From: Bacteroidales bacterium
GTDB lineage: Bacteria; Bacteroidota; Bacteroidia; Bacteroidales; F082
Direction of reading: 5' to 3'
Length of the DNA: 17,976 nucleotides
Assembly: GCA_029933565.1 (NCBI GenBank)
Contig: JAOZNY010000039.1
Coordinates: 1-17,976, forward strand
A program made the position numbers and the translations under genes. The stretch's first letter is position 1. Each line of letters starts with the position of its first letter. Positions 1-7,473 of the stretch are shown here, piece by piece. The notes under the pieces were generated by a model. The model saw only the letters and a list, made by a program, of their open reading frames with translations. It was not told the origin of the DNA and did no database searches.

Positions 1-693
1 ATTTTATTGACAAATTTTAATCAGTATCTCGAAATTTTTGCAAAGATGCACAAAGTAGAAATACAGGGCAAAGGTCAGCCAATGCCTTGCGCAACTGCCG
101 GAAGGATTACAATGATAAATTTTGGAATAGGAAGCGCAAATGCAGCAACAATTATGGATCTTTTAACTGCCATAATGCCTAAGGCCGTACTATTTCTTGG
201 AAAATGTGGTGGACTAAAAAAGAAAAACAACGTAGGTGATCTAATTTTACCCATTGCTGCAATCAGAGGCGAAGGTACATCCAATGATTATTTACCTCCC
301 GAGGTACCGGCACTACCTTTTTTCAGCCTGCAAAAGGCAATATCCACTACCATAAGAGAATTTAGCCGCGACTACTGGACTGGAACTGTTTTTACAACTA
401 ACCGCAGAGTATGGGAGCATGACGAAGATTTTAAAAAATATCTTAGGACAACGCGAAGTATGGCAATCGACATGGAAACAGCTACTATTTTCACTGCCGG
501 ATTTAAAAATGAAATTCCTACAGGAGCCTTACTTTTAGTCTCCGACCAGCCAATGATTCCGGAAGGTGTAAAAACTGCCGATAGCGATATGAAAGTCTCA
601 AAGAAGTTTGTTGACGACCATTTAAAAATTGGAATTGAATCGCTCAAGCAACTGATTGACAATAAACTAACCGTGAAACACCTTAGGTTTTAG
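1..693 (+). CDS. amn: AMP nucleosidase, Bacteroidota type (5' end cut off by the window)
   Basis: This enzyme hydrolyses AMP to adenine and ribose 5-phosphate in cytoplasmic purine metabolism. The reading frame is open from base 1 (it begins I-L-L-T-N-F) and an upstream part is evidently missing, so the TTG at 7 is not the real start. The visible 230 residues carry the nucleoside phosphorylase fold signatures: a glycine-rich G-I-G-S-A-N stretch near the start, L-G-K-C-G-G about residue 67, the D-M-E-T-A-T motif about residue 157 that binds the ribose in this superfamily, and S-D-Q-P about residue 181. The strings T-T-R-S-M-A-I-D-M-E-T-A-T and L-L-V-S-D-Q-P-M match what I know of the short Bacteroidota AMN-like family rather than the long E. 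coli Amn. The stop codon TAG shares its last base with the GTG start of holA, so the two are probably cotranscribed. MTA/SAH nucleosidase or purine phosphorylase are less likely alternatives. Confidence 0.86.
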   Translation: MLLTNFNQYLEIFAKMHKVEIQGKGQPMPCATAGRITMINFGIGSANAATIMDLLTAIMPKAVLFLGKCGGLKKKNNVGDLILPIAAIRGEGTSNDYLPPEVPALPFFSLQKAISTTIREFSRDYWTGTVFTTNRRVWEHDEDFKKYLRTTRSMAIDMETATIFTAGFKNEIPTGALLLVSDQPMIPEGVKTADSDMKVSKKFVDDHLKIGIESLKQLIDNKLTVKHLRF

Positions 694-1700
694 TGATTAA
701 AATTGAGGAAATACTACGCGATGCCAAAAACAAAGTATTTTATCCAATATATTTTTTATTTGGTGAAGAACCGTTTTTTATTGATGAGGTAACAAACTAC
801 CTCGAACAAAATATATTGGATGAGGCTTCAAAAGGCTTTAACCAAACAACACTTTACGGTAGAGATGTTACGGCAAGGGATATTGTTGACATGGCTCGTC
901 GATTCCCAATGATGGGAAACTACCAAGTTGTAATTGTAAAAGAAGCACAGGTAATAAAAGACTTTGAAAACCTGGAATTATACCTCGATAATATTCTCGA
1001 TTCTACAATCCTGATTCTCAATTATAAATACAAGAAACCCGATGGCAGAAAGAAATTTTATAAACGACTTTCAAAATCGAAACAAGTAATTTATTTTGAG
1101 TCGAAAAGGCTTTACGACAACAAGATACCCAATTGGATAAGTAGTACGGTAAAATTAATGGGTTATAGCATTACGCCAATGGCGGCAGAAATGCTTTCAG
1201 AATACATTGGTAACGACTTAAATAATCAGGCAAACGAATTAGGCAAACTTATTATTAACCTCAAGGAAGGTGAGACAATTACCGAAACAAAGGTTGGTGA
1301 AAACATTGGAATAAGTAAAGATTTTAGCATTTTTGAACTTCAAAAAGCACTCACAATGAGAGATGCACTGAAATCGCAAAGAATTATTCAATATTACGAA
1401 GCAAACCCCAAAGAGCATCCTTTACAAATGCTGACAGTAATGTTAAATGGGTTTTTTACCAAAATCTTTTTAATTCACAAATTACATACTACCAATGAAA
1501 GAACTCTTGCCTCTGAGCTTGGATTAAGTCCATACTTTGTTACAGATTACATAAAAGCTTCAAGGGTTTTTTCAAGTGAGAAAATAGAATCTATAATTTC
1601 GGAGATCCGCGAGGTTGACCTTAAATCGCGTGGATTGGGAATAAGTGACGGCAAAAGCTATGGCCCACTCAAAGAACTGGTTTACAATATTTTAAATTAA
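693..1700 (+). CDS. holA: DNA polymerase III subunit delta
   Basis: The delta subunit of the clamp loader opens the beta sliding clamp and loads it on DNA. The 335-residue length is usual for HolA. The N-terminal AAA+-like domain begins with the typical P-I-Y-F-L-F-G-E-E-P-F-F string (residues 18-29), which replaces a P-loop because delta does not hydrolyse ATP. The clamp-interacting region follows with R-R-F-P-M-M at 69-74. The middle domain holds D-L-N-N-Q-A-N-E-L-G-K-L at 175-186, and the C-terminal collar domain holds the L-K-S-R-G-L-G region near 310. The start is the GTG at 693, overlapping the amn stop by one base (TAGTG), which suggests translational coupling. The next reading frame is open directly after the TAA, so this is probably one transcription unit with the downstream membrane protein. 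Confidence 0.93.
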   Translation: MIKIEEILRDAKNKVFYPIYFLFGEEPFFIDEVTNYLEQNILDEASKGFNQTTLYGRDVTARDIVDMARRFPMMGNYQVVIVKEAQVIKDFENLELYLDNILDSTILILNYKYKKPDGRKKFYKRLSKSKQVIYFESKRLYDNKIPNWISSTVKLMGYSITPMAAEMLSEYIGNDLNNQANELGKLIINLKEGETITETKVGENIGISKDFSIFELQKALTMRDALKSQRIIQYYEANPKEHPLQMLTVMLNGFFTKIFLIHKLHTTNERTLASELGLSPYFVTDYIKASRVFSSEKIESIISEIREVDLKSRGLGISDGKSYGPLKELVYNILN

Positions 1701-1766
1701 TTGAATTCTATAAGTAAGGGATTCGTTTTGCCAGAGATTAGAAAATGCAATCAAATAAAAACAAAA

Positions 1767-3899
1767 ATGCAGAAGACGATTATTAAAACCCCTTTTGAAA
1801 AAGCACAATATAATCTTACACTTTTATTTTTTGTTTTCTCGCTGGTTTTAATTCCACTTTTTAGCCTTCCAAACCTGATAGACCCGGTTTTACTTTCAAG
1901 ATTCACCCTCCTTTCGGTTGGCTTACTGGTTTTTATTTTAACCTATGTTTATTTTATACTGAAATTTAAGGCTTCTATTAGTTTAACTTATTTAAAGAAA
2001 CTCGTTTTTATTGCCTTATTGATTGTGGCTATTTTCTCAGGCTTATCAATTTTTAACGCTATAAACTATTCAGAAGCAGTTTTTAGTTTCATAAAGGAGA
2101 CTACATTTTTTGTGTATTTCATTTTCTCAGCAATCCTGCTTTTTAACAGTAAAATTACTGAGAAAACTATTGCAAAAGTAATTGTTGTTTTTTCGGTTTT
2201 GATATTAATAATTGGACTGTTCCAAACCTTGGATGTTATTGCACAAGGAGGAATTACTAAGGGAAGCGCAAGTGGTATTAAAGCTGTTTTTATGAATAAA
2301 AACCTCTATGCCCAAATACTGTTTTTAACTCTCCCATTTAATCTTTTTGGTTTTCTTACTTTCAGCAAAAAATGGAAATCACTGGCAGCAATCAACAGTC
2401 TGCTAACATTATTTTTAATAGTTGTTTTACACACCAGAGCAGTTTGGCTTGCACTCTTTGTTTCAGTAATTATTAGTCTATTATTTACTGCTATTTACAA
2501 TTATAAAAGTACCAACAAACTATTCAGTTTTAATAAAAAAATTAAGCGTTCAATTTATGTAGTAGTTGGCACAATTTTTATTTCTCTAGTAATAATTACC
2601 TTAAGTGAGGGAAGTATAATTCCTAAATTTATGACCGACAAAAAATTCACCACTAGTGAAGGGCGAATTGCCATGTGGGAGAAGTCGGCAGAAATGGCTT
2701 CCGATTATCCAATACTTGGTGTTGGCGGAGGGAATTGGAAAATTCGTATACCTGAATATGGTGTTTACGATGAATGGAAAGTTACCGGAAAAAAACGTGT
2801 GCAACGTGCCCATAATGATTATCTGACCATACTTACAGAAAACGGATTTTTCGCACTGCTGGCTTTTGTTAGTGCTTTGTTATTGAGTTTGTTTTACCTC
2901 GTTAAGATAATTAAGAAAACCGAAGAAAGGGACATTAAGATATTCTATTTTCTGTTGTTCTTCGGTATTATTGGTTTTATGGTTTTTTCATTTTTTGATT
3001 TTCCACGGGAGCGAATTGAGCACAATATTTATTTCTATTCAATTTTAGCAATTATTGTAACAAAGTACTATAATTTAAACAACGACGATTCAAAACAAGT
3101 ATCAAATACCAAATTATTAATTTTCACTTTCCCAATACTTATTTTTTTGTTTGCCGCCTCATATTTTGGTGTAATTAAAATTAAGGCCGAAAGTGGAACA
3201 CGCCTTGCAACAGATGCTCTACATTCCAATAGGTTTAAAACAACAATCTCGGAAATTAATAATAGTTATTCGTGGTTTTATGAAATGGATCCTACTGCTA
3301 CCCCATTGCTTTGGTACAAAGGTTTAGCCAATTTTAGATTAGAAAATTCAAAGGAGGCTTTAAGCAATTTCTTAATGGCTGCAGAAATAAACCCTTTCCA
3401 CAGTCATACTTTCAACAGTATTGGAATAATTTATGCCGGCAATGGTGACTTTGCTAAAGCAAAAGAATATTTTCAAAGATCACTAAATCTGCAACCCTAC
3501 TCAACTGAAACTATTATTAATCTTGCAAGAATCTATTTACAGAATGATAATTATGACGAAGCGTATATAATTTTAAAACGAATAAACCCAAACTATAATA
3601 ATGGTCAATTTAAAATAAATATGGTTATGGCACTTGACTACAAATTAGATAAATTGGCTGATTCAATAGGAGATAGCAAGGTGAGCGAATATGTTATACA
3701 ATCAAAGAAATTAAAACCTAAAACTCTGGAAATTTATAAAACGGCAGTTCTTGAACATCGTAGTTTTGATTCACAGTTCTTACATTCAATGGCTGAAGAT
3801 TTATTCCTAAATGACACTACACTTAATGAAAATGAAATTAATAAACTTAATGGATTTTTGTTAAGTGAATCAATTGAAGAACAGAACGAAGATTATTAA
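1767..3899 (+). CDS. O-antigen ligase/polymerase-like membrane protein with C-terminal TPRs
   Basis: This is a polytopic inner-membrane protein of the Wzy_C (O-antigen ligase) superfamily, which joins or polymerises undecaprenyl-linked glycans at the periplasmic face. About ten to twelve hydrophobic segments span residues 15-475. The conserved Arg after a membrane segment (L-H-T-R-A, R224) and the large periplasmic loop with R-A-H-N-D-Y-L at 347-353 (H349) are the family's functional landmarks. Residues about 510-610 form two to three TPR-like helical hairpins, for example N-S-I-G-I-I-Y-A-G-N-G-D-F near 550. The frame is open from 1701, but ATG 1767 is preferred because it leaves a short cytoplasmic N-terminus before the first membrane helix; this gives 710 residues. 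No glycosyltransferase operon surrounds it, so the actual substrate (LPS, capsule or protein glycan) cannot be named. Its stop is 36 bp from the stop of the convergent acyl-CoA synthetase gene. Confidence 0.82.
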   Translation: MQKTIIKTPFEKAQYNLTLLFFVFSLVLIPLFSLPNLIDPVLLSRFTLLSVGLLVFILTYVYFILKFKASISLTYLKKLVFIALLIVAIFSGLSIFNAINYSEAVFSFIKETTFFVYFIFSAILLFNSKITEKTIAKVIVVFSVLILIIGLFQTLDVIAQGGITKGSASGIKAVFMNKNLYAQILFLTLPFNLFGFLTFSKKWKSLAAINSLLTLFLIVVLHTRAVWLALFVSVIISLLFTAIYNYKSTNKLFSFNKKIKRSIYVVVGTIFISLVIITLSEGSIIPKFMTDKKFTTSEGRIAMWEKSAEMASDYPILGVGGGNWKIRIPEYGVYDEWKVTGKKRVQRAHNDYLTILTENGFFALLAFVSALLLSLFYLVKIIKKTEERDIKIFYFLLFFGIIGFMVFSFFDFPRERIEHNIYFYSILAIIVTKYYNLNNDDSKQVSNTKLLIFTFPILIFLFAASYFGVIKIKAESGTRLATDALHSNRFKTTISEINNSYSWFYEMDPTATPLLWYKGLANFRLENSKEALSNFLMAAEINPFHSHTFNSIGIIYAGNGDFAKAKEYFQRSLNLQPYSTETIINLARIYLQNDNYDEAYIILKRINPNYNNGQFKINMVMALDYKLDKLADSIGDSKVSEYVIQSKKLKPKTLEIYKTAVLEHRSFDSQFLHSMAEDLFLNDTTLNENEINKLNGFLLSESIEEQNEDY

Positions 3900-3935
3900 A
3901 AAGTTATCGTTAAATGAAAATTATTTGTGATATTT

Positions 3936-5699
3936 TTAGATCCCAAAAATCTGTTTTATTAAGCCATCGTATTTTTCGTGAATGGTTTTGCGTTTCAACT
4001 TTAGATTTGGTGTAATTTCACCTGTGTCAATTGTCCATTCATGGTCAATGAGTTCAAACTTCTTAATCTTTTCAGTATCCCCAAATTCTTTATTAAAACA
4101 AGTAATTTCCCTTTTATAACGCTCTTTAATCACCTTCTCCTTTATCATTTCAGAGTTTGTACTGAACTTTATTTCTTTTATTTTACACCAGGATCTTAAG
4201 TGTTCAAACGAAGGTACAATCAACGCAGCAGCAAACTTCTGATTTTCGCCCACAACCATTATCTGATCAATAAATGGCGACTCTTTAATTTTATTTTCCA
4301 GAAGCACAGGAGAAATATATTTACCCATCGATGTCTTGAAAATTTCTTTTACCCTACCTGTAATTTTTAACATTCCATCTTCATCAATAATTCCCTGATC
4401 ACCGGTGTGCATCCAGCCATCAACAACAGCCTCTTTGGTCATTTTCGGCTCCTTAAAATAACCCAGCATTACATTTCCACCTTTAACAAGTATCTCACTA
4501 CTTTCTGATATTTTTATTTCGTTACACGAAACCGGCGGACCAACTGTTCCTACTTTACGCATTCCCTTTTCAAAGGTATTCACTGCAATAACTGGAGAAG
4601 TCTCAGTCATTCCATAACCTTCAATAAGAGGAATACCAGCCGCATTAAAAACCCTTGCCAAACGTGGCTGAATTGCTGCTCCTCCTGAAATAACGGCACG
4701 CATATTCCCACCTAGGGCCTCACGCCATTTCACAAAAATAAGTTTATCGGCTATTTTCAATCTTGCATCATAAAAGAAACTACGATCGTCGTATTCGTAT
4801 TTTTCGCCAAGGCTTACAGCCCAGAAAAATAATTGCTTTGCAATTCCGCTTAAATTACGGCCTTTGCCAATAATTTTATCATAAACTTTTTCAAGCAAAC
4901 GAGGGACCGTGGTAAGTATTTCAGGCTTCAACTCTTTTAAATTATCGCCAATAGTAGCCATATTTTCTGCATAATAAATTGAAACGCCCAAATACAAATA
5001 AACATAAATATTTGTTCGTTCATAAACGTGGCACAAAGGCAAATAACTCAAGCCTTTACAAGTATCGTCAACCGGAAAAATATGATACAATGCCATTACA
5101 TTACTCATAATATTTTTATGCGAAAGCATTACCCCTTTTGGGTTTCCCGTTGTGCCCGAAGTGTAGATTATGGTTGCAATGTCATTAATGCCAACACTGT
5201 CCATTATTTGCTTCAACCCGGCTGAATCCTCACTTTTATTACCTAAGGACAACAACTCATCTAAGTGCTTAATATCTTCGATTTCTGCAAAAGAAAAAAG
5301 CCCGATGATGTTTTTCATTTCAGGTATAATATGCTTTATTTTCCTGTAAAGGTTAGCATCCTCAATAAACACAACCTTTACATCAGAATGCTCTAAAATA
5401 TATCGATAATCATTTTGGCTAATTGTTGGGTAAATGGGAACGTGTACTGCACCAATCTGCAAAACACCAAAATCAACAAAATTCCATTCAGGCCTATTGG
5501 CTGAAATGGTGGCAACTTTGTCACCTTTTCCAATACCCATCTTTAAGAGGGCATAACTAATATTATCTGCTTTTTGCCTAAAATCCTGAATGTTGTATTT
5601 TACCCATTGCTTATTTACCTTACCGGCAAGAACATCATCTTTTTGCCTGAAGGTTTTTTCGTAACGAGGTAATAGATCAAAAATGCGTGTCAATTCCAT
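3936..5699 (-). CDS. Long-chain acyl-CoA synthetase (AMP-forming)
   Basis: This enzyme activates fatty acids to acyl-CoA through an acyl-adenylate, at the cytoplasmic side of the membrane. The 587-residue protein has the complete ANL motif set: P-loop Y-T-S-G-T-T-G-N-P-K-G-V at 179-190, Y-G-M-T-E-T at 362-367, H-T-G-D at 431-434, hinge G-R-V-K-E at 448-452, and the C-terminal T-P-N-L-K-L-K-R string at 563-570, where K567 is the likely adenylation lysine. The overall layout, with F-K-T-S-M-G-K-Y-I-S-P at about 454-464, is that of the FadD15/Faa-like long-chain ligases common in Bacteroidota. The ATG start at 5699 gives a complete N-terminus. A TAnnTTTG element lies 24 bp upstream. Substrate chain length is inferred from family resemblance only. 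It is a single gene, separated by 185 bp from the SDR gene on the same strand. Confidence 0.92.
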   Translation of the reverse strand: MELTRIFDLLPRYEKTFRQKDDVLAGKVNKQWVKYNIQDFRQKADNISYALLKMGIGKGDKVATISANRPEWNFVDFGVLQIGAVHVPIYPTISQNDYRYILEHSDVKVVFIEDANLYRKIKHIIPEMKNIIGLFSFAEIEDIKHLDELLSLGNKSEDSAGLKQIMDSVGINDIATIIYTSGTTGNPKGVMLSHKNIMSNVMALYHIFPVDDTCKGLSYLPLCHVYERTNIYVYLYLGVSIYYAENMATIGDNLKELKPEILTTVPRLLEKVYDKIIGKGRNLSGIAKQLFFWAVSLGEKYEYDDRSFFYDARLKIADKLIFVKWREALGGNMRAVISGGAAIQPRLARVFNAAGIPLIEGYGMTETSPVIAVNTFEKGMRKVGTVGPPVSCNEIKISESSEILVKGGNVMLGYFKEPKMTKEAVVDGWMHTGDQGIIDEDGMLKITGRVKEIFKTSMGKYISPVLLENKIKESPFIDQIMVVGENQKFAAALIVPSFEHLRSWCKIKEIKFSTNSEMIKEKVIKERYKREITCFNKEFGDTEKIKKFELIDHEWTIDTGEITPNLKLKRKTIHEKYDGLIKQIFGI

Positions 5700-5723
5700 A
5701 TTAGTTCTTTTTTATAGCGGGCG

Positions 5724-5731
5724 CAAAAATA
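5724..5731 (-). promoter_or_regulatory. Candidate Bacteroidota -7 element of the acyl-CoA synthetase gene
   Basis: On the minus strand this reads TATTTTTG, a perfect match to the Bacteroidota -7 consensus TAnnTTTG, ending 24 bp before the ATG. No clear TTG -33 box is found 19-21 bp upstream, and AT-rich sequence makes chance matches likely. Confidence 0.35.
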
Positions 5732-5850
5732 AATAATTCTGATAAATGATTTTTCATGAAGTGGAATTGGGGAATTGTTCGAACAGAACTAAGGGCGGAT
5801 ATTCCTCATTATGAAATAGTTTGACACAAAACACGAAATAACACTCTCTC

Positions 5851-5886
5851 AACCTTAACCTCAACCTTAACCTTAACCTCAATCCT
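5851..5886. repeat. Hexanucleotide tandem array AACCTT/AACCTC
   Basis: Five uninterrupted 6-bp units read AACCTT, AACCTC, AACCTT, AACCTT, AACCTC, followed by a degenerate AATCCT that runs into the last codon and stop (CTA on this strand) of the SDR gene. A short CT-rich tract (5844-5850) precedes it. The strand bias (C-rich on plus, G-rich AGGTT on minus) resembles telomere repeats, but this is an internal array. Confidence 0.85.
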
Positions 5887-6643
5887 ATTCCCTATTCAAA
5901 ACCACAGCACTGGCCTGTGCGGTAGGCATAATTACCAGATCGTTGATATTTACATGCTGAGGGGTATTTGCAACGTAGAATACAGCATCGGCAACATCAT
6001 TGGGACTTAGGGGCTTAAATCCTTTATAAACAGCATCGGCTTTTTCTTTGTCACCATGAAACCTTACAACTGAGAACTCTGTTTCAACAGCACCCGGTGC
6101 CACCTGACTAACTCTAATACCATGTTTAACAGCATCAATGCGCATGCCTTTGGTAATGGCATCAACAGCGTGCTTTGTGCCACAATAAACATTTCCATTG
6201 GGATAAACTTCCTTGCCTGCAATGGAACCAATATTTATAATATGCCCTTTTCCGTTCTCAATCATCATTGGCAAAACTGCCCTTGAAATGTACAATAGGC
6301 CTTTAATATTTGTGTCAATCATCTTTTCCCAATCATCAATATCGCCTTCCTGAACTGTACTTAATCCAGATGCAAGTCCGGCATTATTAACCAAAATATC
6401 AATTTTTATATTTTCACTCTTAAGCTTATCAATTACCTCAAAAACAGAACTCTTCTTACGGATATCGAAAGAAAGGACTTTTACTTCAACGCCATATTTT
6501 TGGCTTAATTCAATTTTAATATTTTCCAGTCTTTCTTTTCTTCTTCCTGTAATTATCAAGTTAAAATTGCTTTTTGCAAAAATTTGTGCACATGCCAGCC
6601 CAATTCCACTTGTGGCTCCTGTTATAAAAACTGTTTTATTCAT
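5885..6643 (-). CDS. SDR family NAD(P)-dependent oxidoreductase (YdfG-like)
   Basis: This is a classical short-chain dehydrogenase of 252 residues, probably cytoplasmic and tetrameric. All family motifs are present: cofactor loop T-G-A-T-S-G-I-G at 8-15, N-N-A-G at 86-89, catalytic S140, and Y153-x3-K157 (Y-C-G-T-K). I-T-G-R-R at 31-35 after the second strand, with two arginines, suggests NADP(H) preference. The sequence around G-S-I-A-G-K-E-V-Y-P-N-G-N-V-Y and the P-G-A-V-E-T-E-F string at 183-190 resemble YdfG-type 3-hydroxy acid/L-allo-threonine dehydrogenases. That substrate assignment is by resemblance only and other SDRs are possible. The stop codon overlaps the degenerate end of a hexanucleotide tandem repeat, so the extreme C-terminus may have been remodelled by the repeat. 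Confidence 0.88.
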   Translation of the reverse strand: MNKTVFITGATSGIGLACAQIFAKSNFNLIITGRRKERLENIKIELSQKYGVEVKVLSFDIRKKSSVFEVIDKLKSENIKIDILVNNAGLASGLSTVQEGDIDDWEKMIDTNIKGLLYISRAVLPMMIENGKGHIINIGSIAGKEVYPNGNVYCGTKHAVDAITKGMRIDAVKHGIRVSQVAPGAVETEFSVVRFHGDKEKADAVYKGFKPLSPNDVADAVFYVANTPQHVNINDLVIMPTAQASAVVLNRE

Positions 6644-6700
6644 TTGGTTTTGAATTTAAAATTACAAATTGTTTAAAGTTTAAGAAATGACACGTAAAAC

Positions 6701-6753
6701 TGAAAAAATGATTTCCACTTATCCCCTATTGAGAGGGGAATCAGGGGTGTGTC
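6701..6753 (+). repeat. Dispersed intergenic repeat, copy 1
   Basis: This 53-bp sequence recurs in opposite orientation at 17281-17334. The first 16 bases match at 15 positions, a middle of 12-13 bases differs, and the last 25 bases match at 24. The middle contains a 6-bp hairpin, TCCCCT-ATTGAG-AGGGGA, at 6722-6739. Both copies are intergenic. The G-rich core with AGGGGTGTGTC resembles the interspersed short repeats seen in many Bacteroidota genomes, an association I make from memory. Confidence 0.75.
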
Positions 6754-6820
6754 AATTAACTATACAATCAATTTTTCAGTTTTTCAACCAAATCAGATTA
6801 AATTAAACAACTAAGTCATA

Positions 6821-6857
6821 AAAAAAACTGTCCCACAAATGTAAGACAGTTTTTAAA
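6821..6857 (-). terminator. Intrinsic terminator downstream of the small lipoprotein gene
   Basis: Read on the minus strand, a 10-bp perfect stem AAAAACTGTC/GACAGTTTTT (arms 6845-6854 and 6823-6832) closes a 12-base loop and runs into a U-tract of seven bases. It begins 22 bp after the lipoprotein stop codon. The A-tract on the other side means it could also act on rightward transcripts, but no rightward gene needs it. Confidence 0.85.
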
Positions 6858-6875
6858 TATTTTAAAAGGCAAATG

Positions 6876-7412
6876 CTATAAAGGATTTGCAGTAACTGCC
6901 GATTCAATAGTTACTCTAATCGTAAACTGTAGGTCGTCCTCATCAGTACCACCTGAAGCAGTAATGGTAAACACTTGCAAATCACCAAGAATAGCATTAA
7001 TCTCGTCCCATTGACCATTTCCATTGTCAAGAATAACAACAGTTCCCTGACTGATGGCAATATTTTGGAATGCCCAACTTGCAGAATGATTTTGATTATT
7101 AACACCCAGATTCAAGTTTGTAAGAGTTGCATCCTTGCTGGTTGAAATAATTTCGGCTTTTACTTCATTTACTTCCCAACTTTTAATTTTATCCATATAG
7201 GCAGCAACATTATCGTCACCAGCCGGATCGATGGTTTCGGCTACTAGAAATGTTCCGTTTGTACCGGCTTTTGTCCCCGGCGTTACAGCAGCATCAAGGT
7301 CAGCAGAAAAAGTAGTGTCGAAAGTTACATCGAGAGCGTCTTCAATTTTTTTGCAACCCGAAAATACAACAGCAGTAATTAGCATTAACAATGCAATGTT
7401 TTTGATATTCAT
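6876..7412 (-). CDS. Small lipoprotein of unknown function
   Basis: This 178-residue protein begins with a lipoprotein signal peptide: a short hydrophobic stretch A-L-L-M-L-I-T-A-V-V and lipobox F-S-G-C, with lipidated C20 followed by K-K. The mature part is acidic and rich in Thr, Asn, Asp and beta-prone residues (for example V-E-I/T-I strands near the end), without a motif I recognise. The C-terminal half alternates short beta strands with G-N-G-Q-W-D-like turns, which suggests a beta-sandwich. It lies 61 bp downstream of the CotH-like gene on the same strand and ends at a strong terminator, so the two may share a transcript. A TTTG box and AT-rich -7-like sequence in the 61-bp gap leave room for its own promoter. 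Location is inferred to be the outer membrane, the default for such Bacteroidota lipoproteins. Confidence 0.75.
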   Translation of the reverse strand: MNIKNIALLMLITAVVFSGCKKIEDALDVTFDTTFSADLDAAVTPGTKAGTNGTFLVAETIDPAGDDNVAAYMDKIKSWEVNEVKAEIISTSKDATLTNLNLGVNNQNHSASWAFQNIAISQGTVVILDNGNGQWDEINAILGDLQVFTITASGGTDEDDLQFTIRVTIESAVTANPL

Positions 7413-7473
7413 AATAATAAATTTAAATTAATTAGTATTGTTTATTTCTAACACAAAGAAAAGGTATTTATTG

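Noticed and set aside
1701..1766. TTG start right after holA for the ligase-like gene
   Set aside because: It adds 22 polar residues of no family resemblance; ATG 1767 lies just before the first membrane segment, although the upstream start cannot be excluded.
5851..5886. CRISPR or true telomere
   Set aside because: The units are 6 bp with no spacers, and the array is short and internal to a gene-dense region.
6911..7105. Minus-strand open frame inside the small lipoprotein gene
   Set aside because: It is a shifted-frame shadow of a gene with signal peptide, lipobox and terminator.
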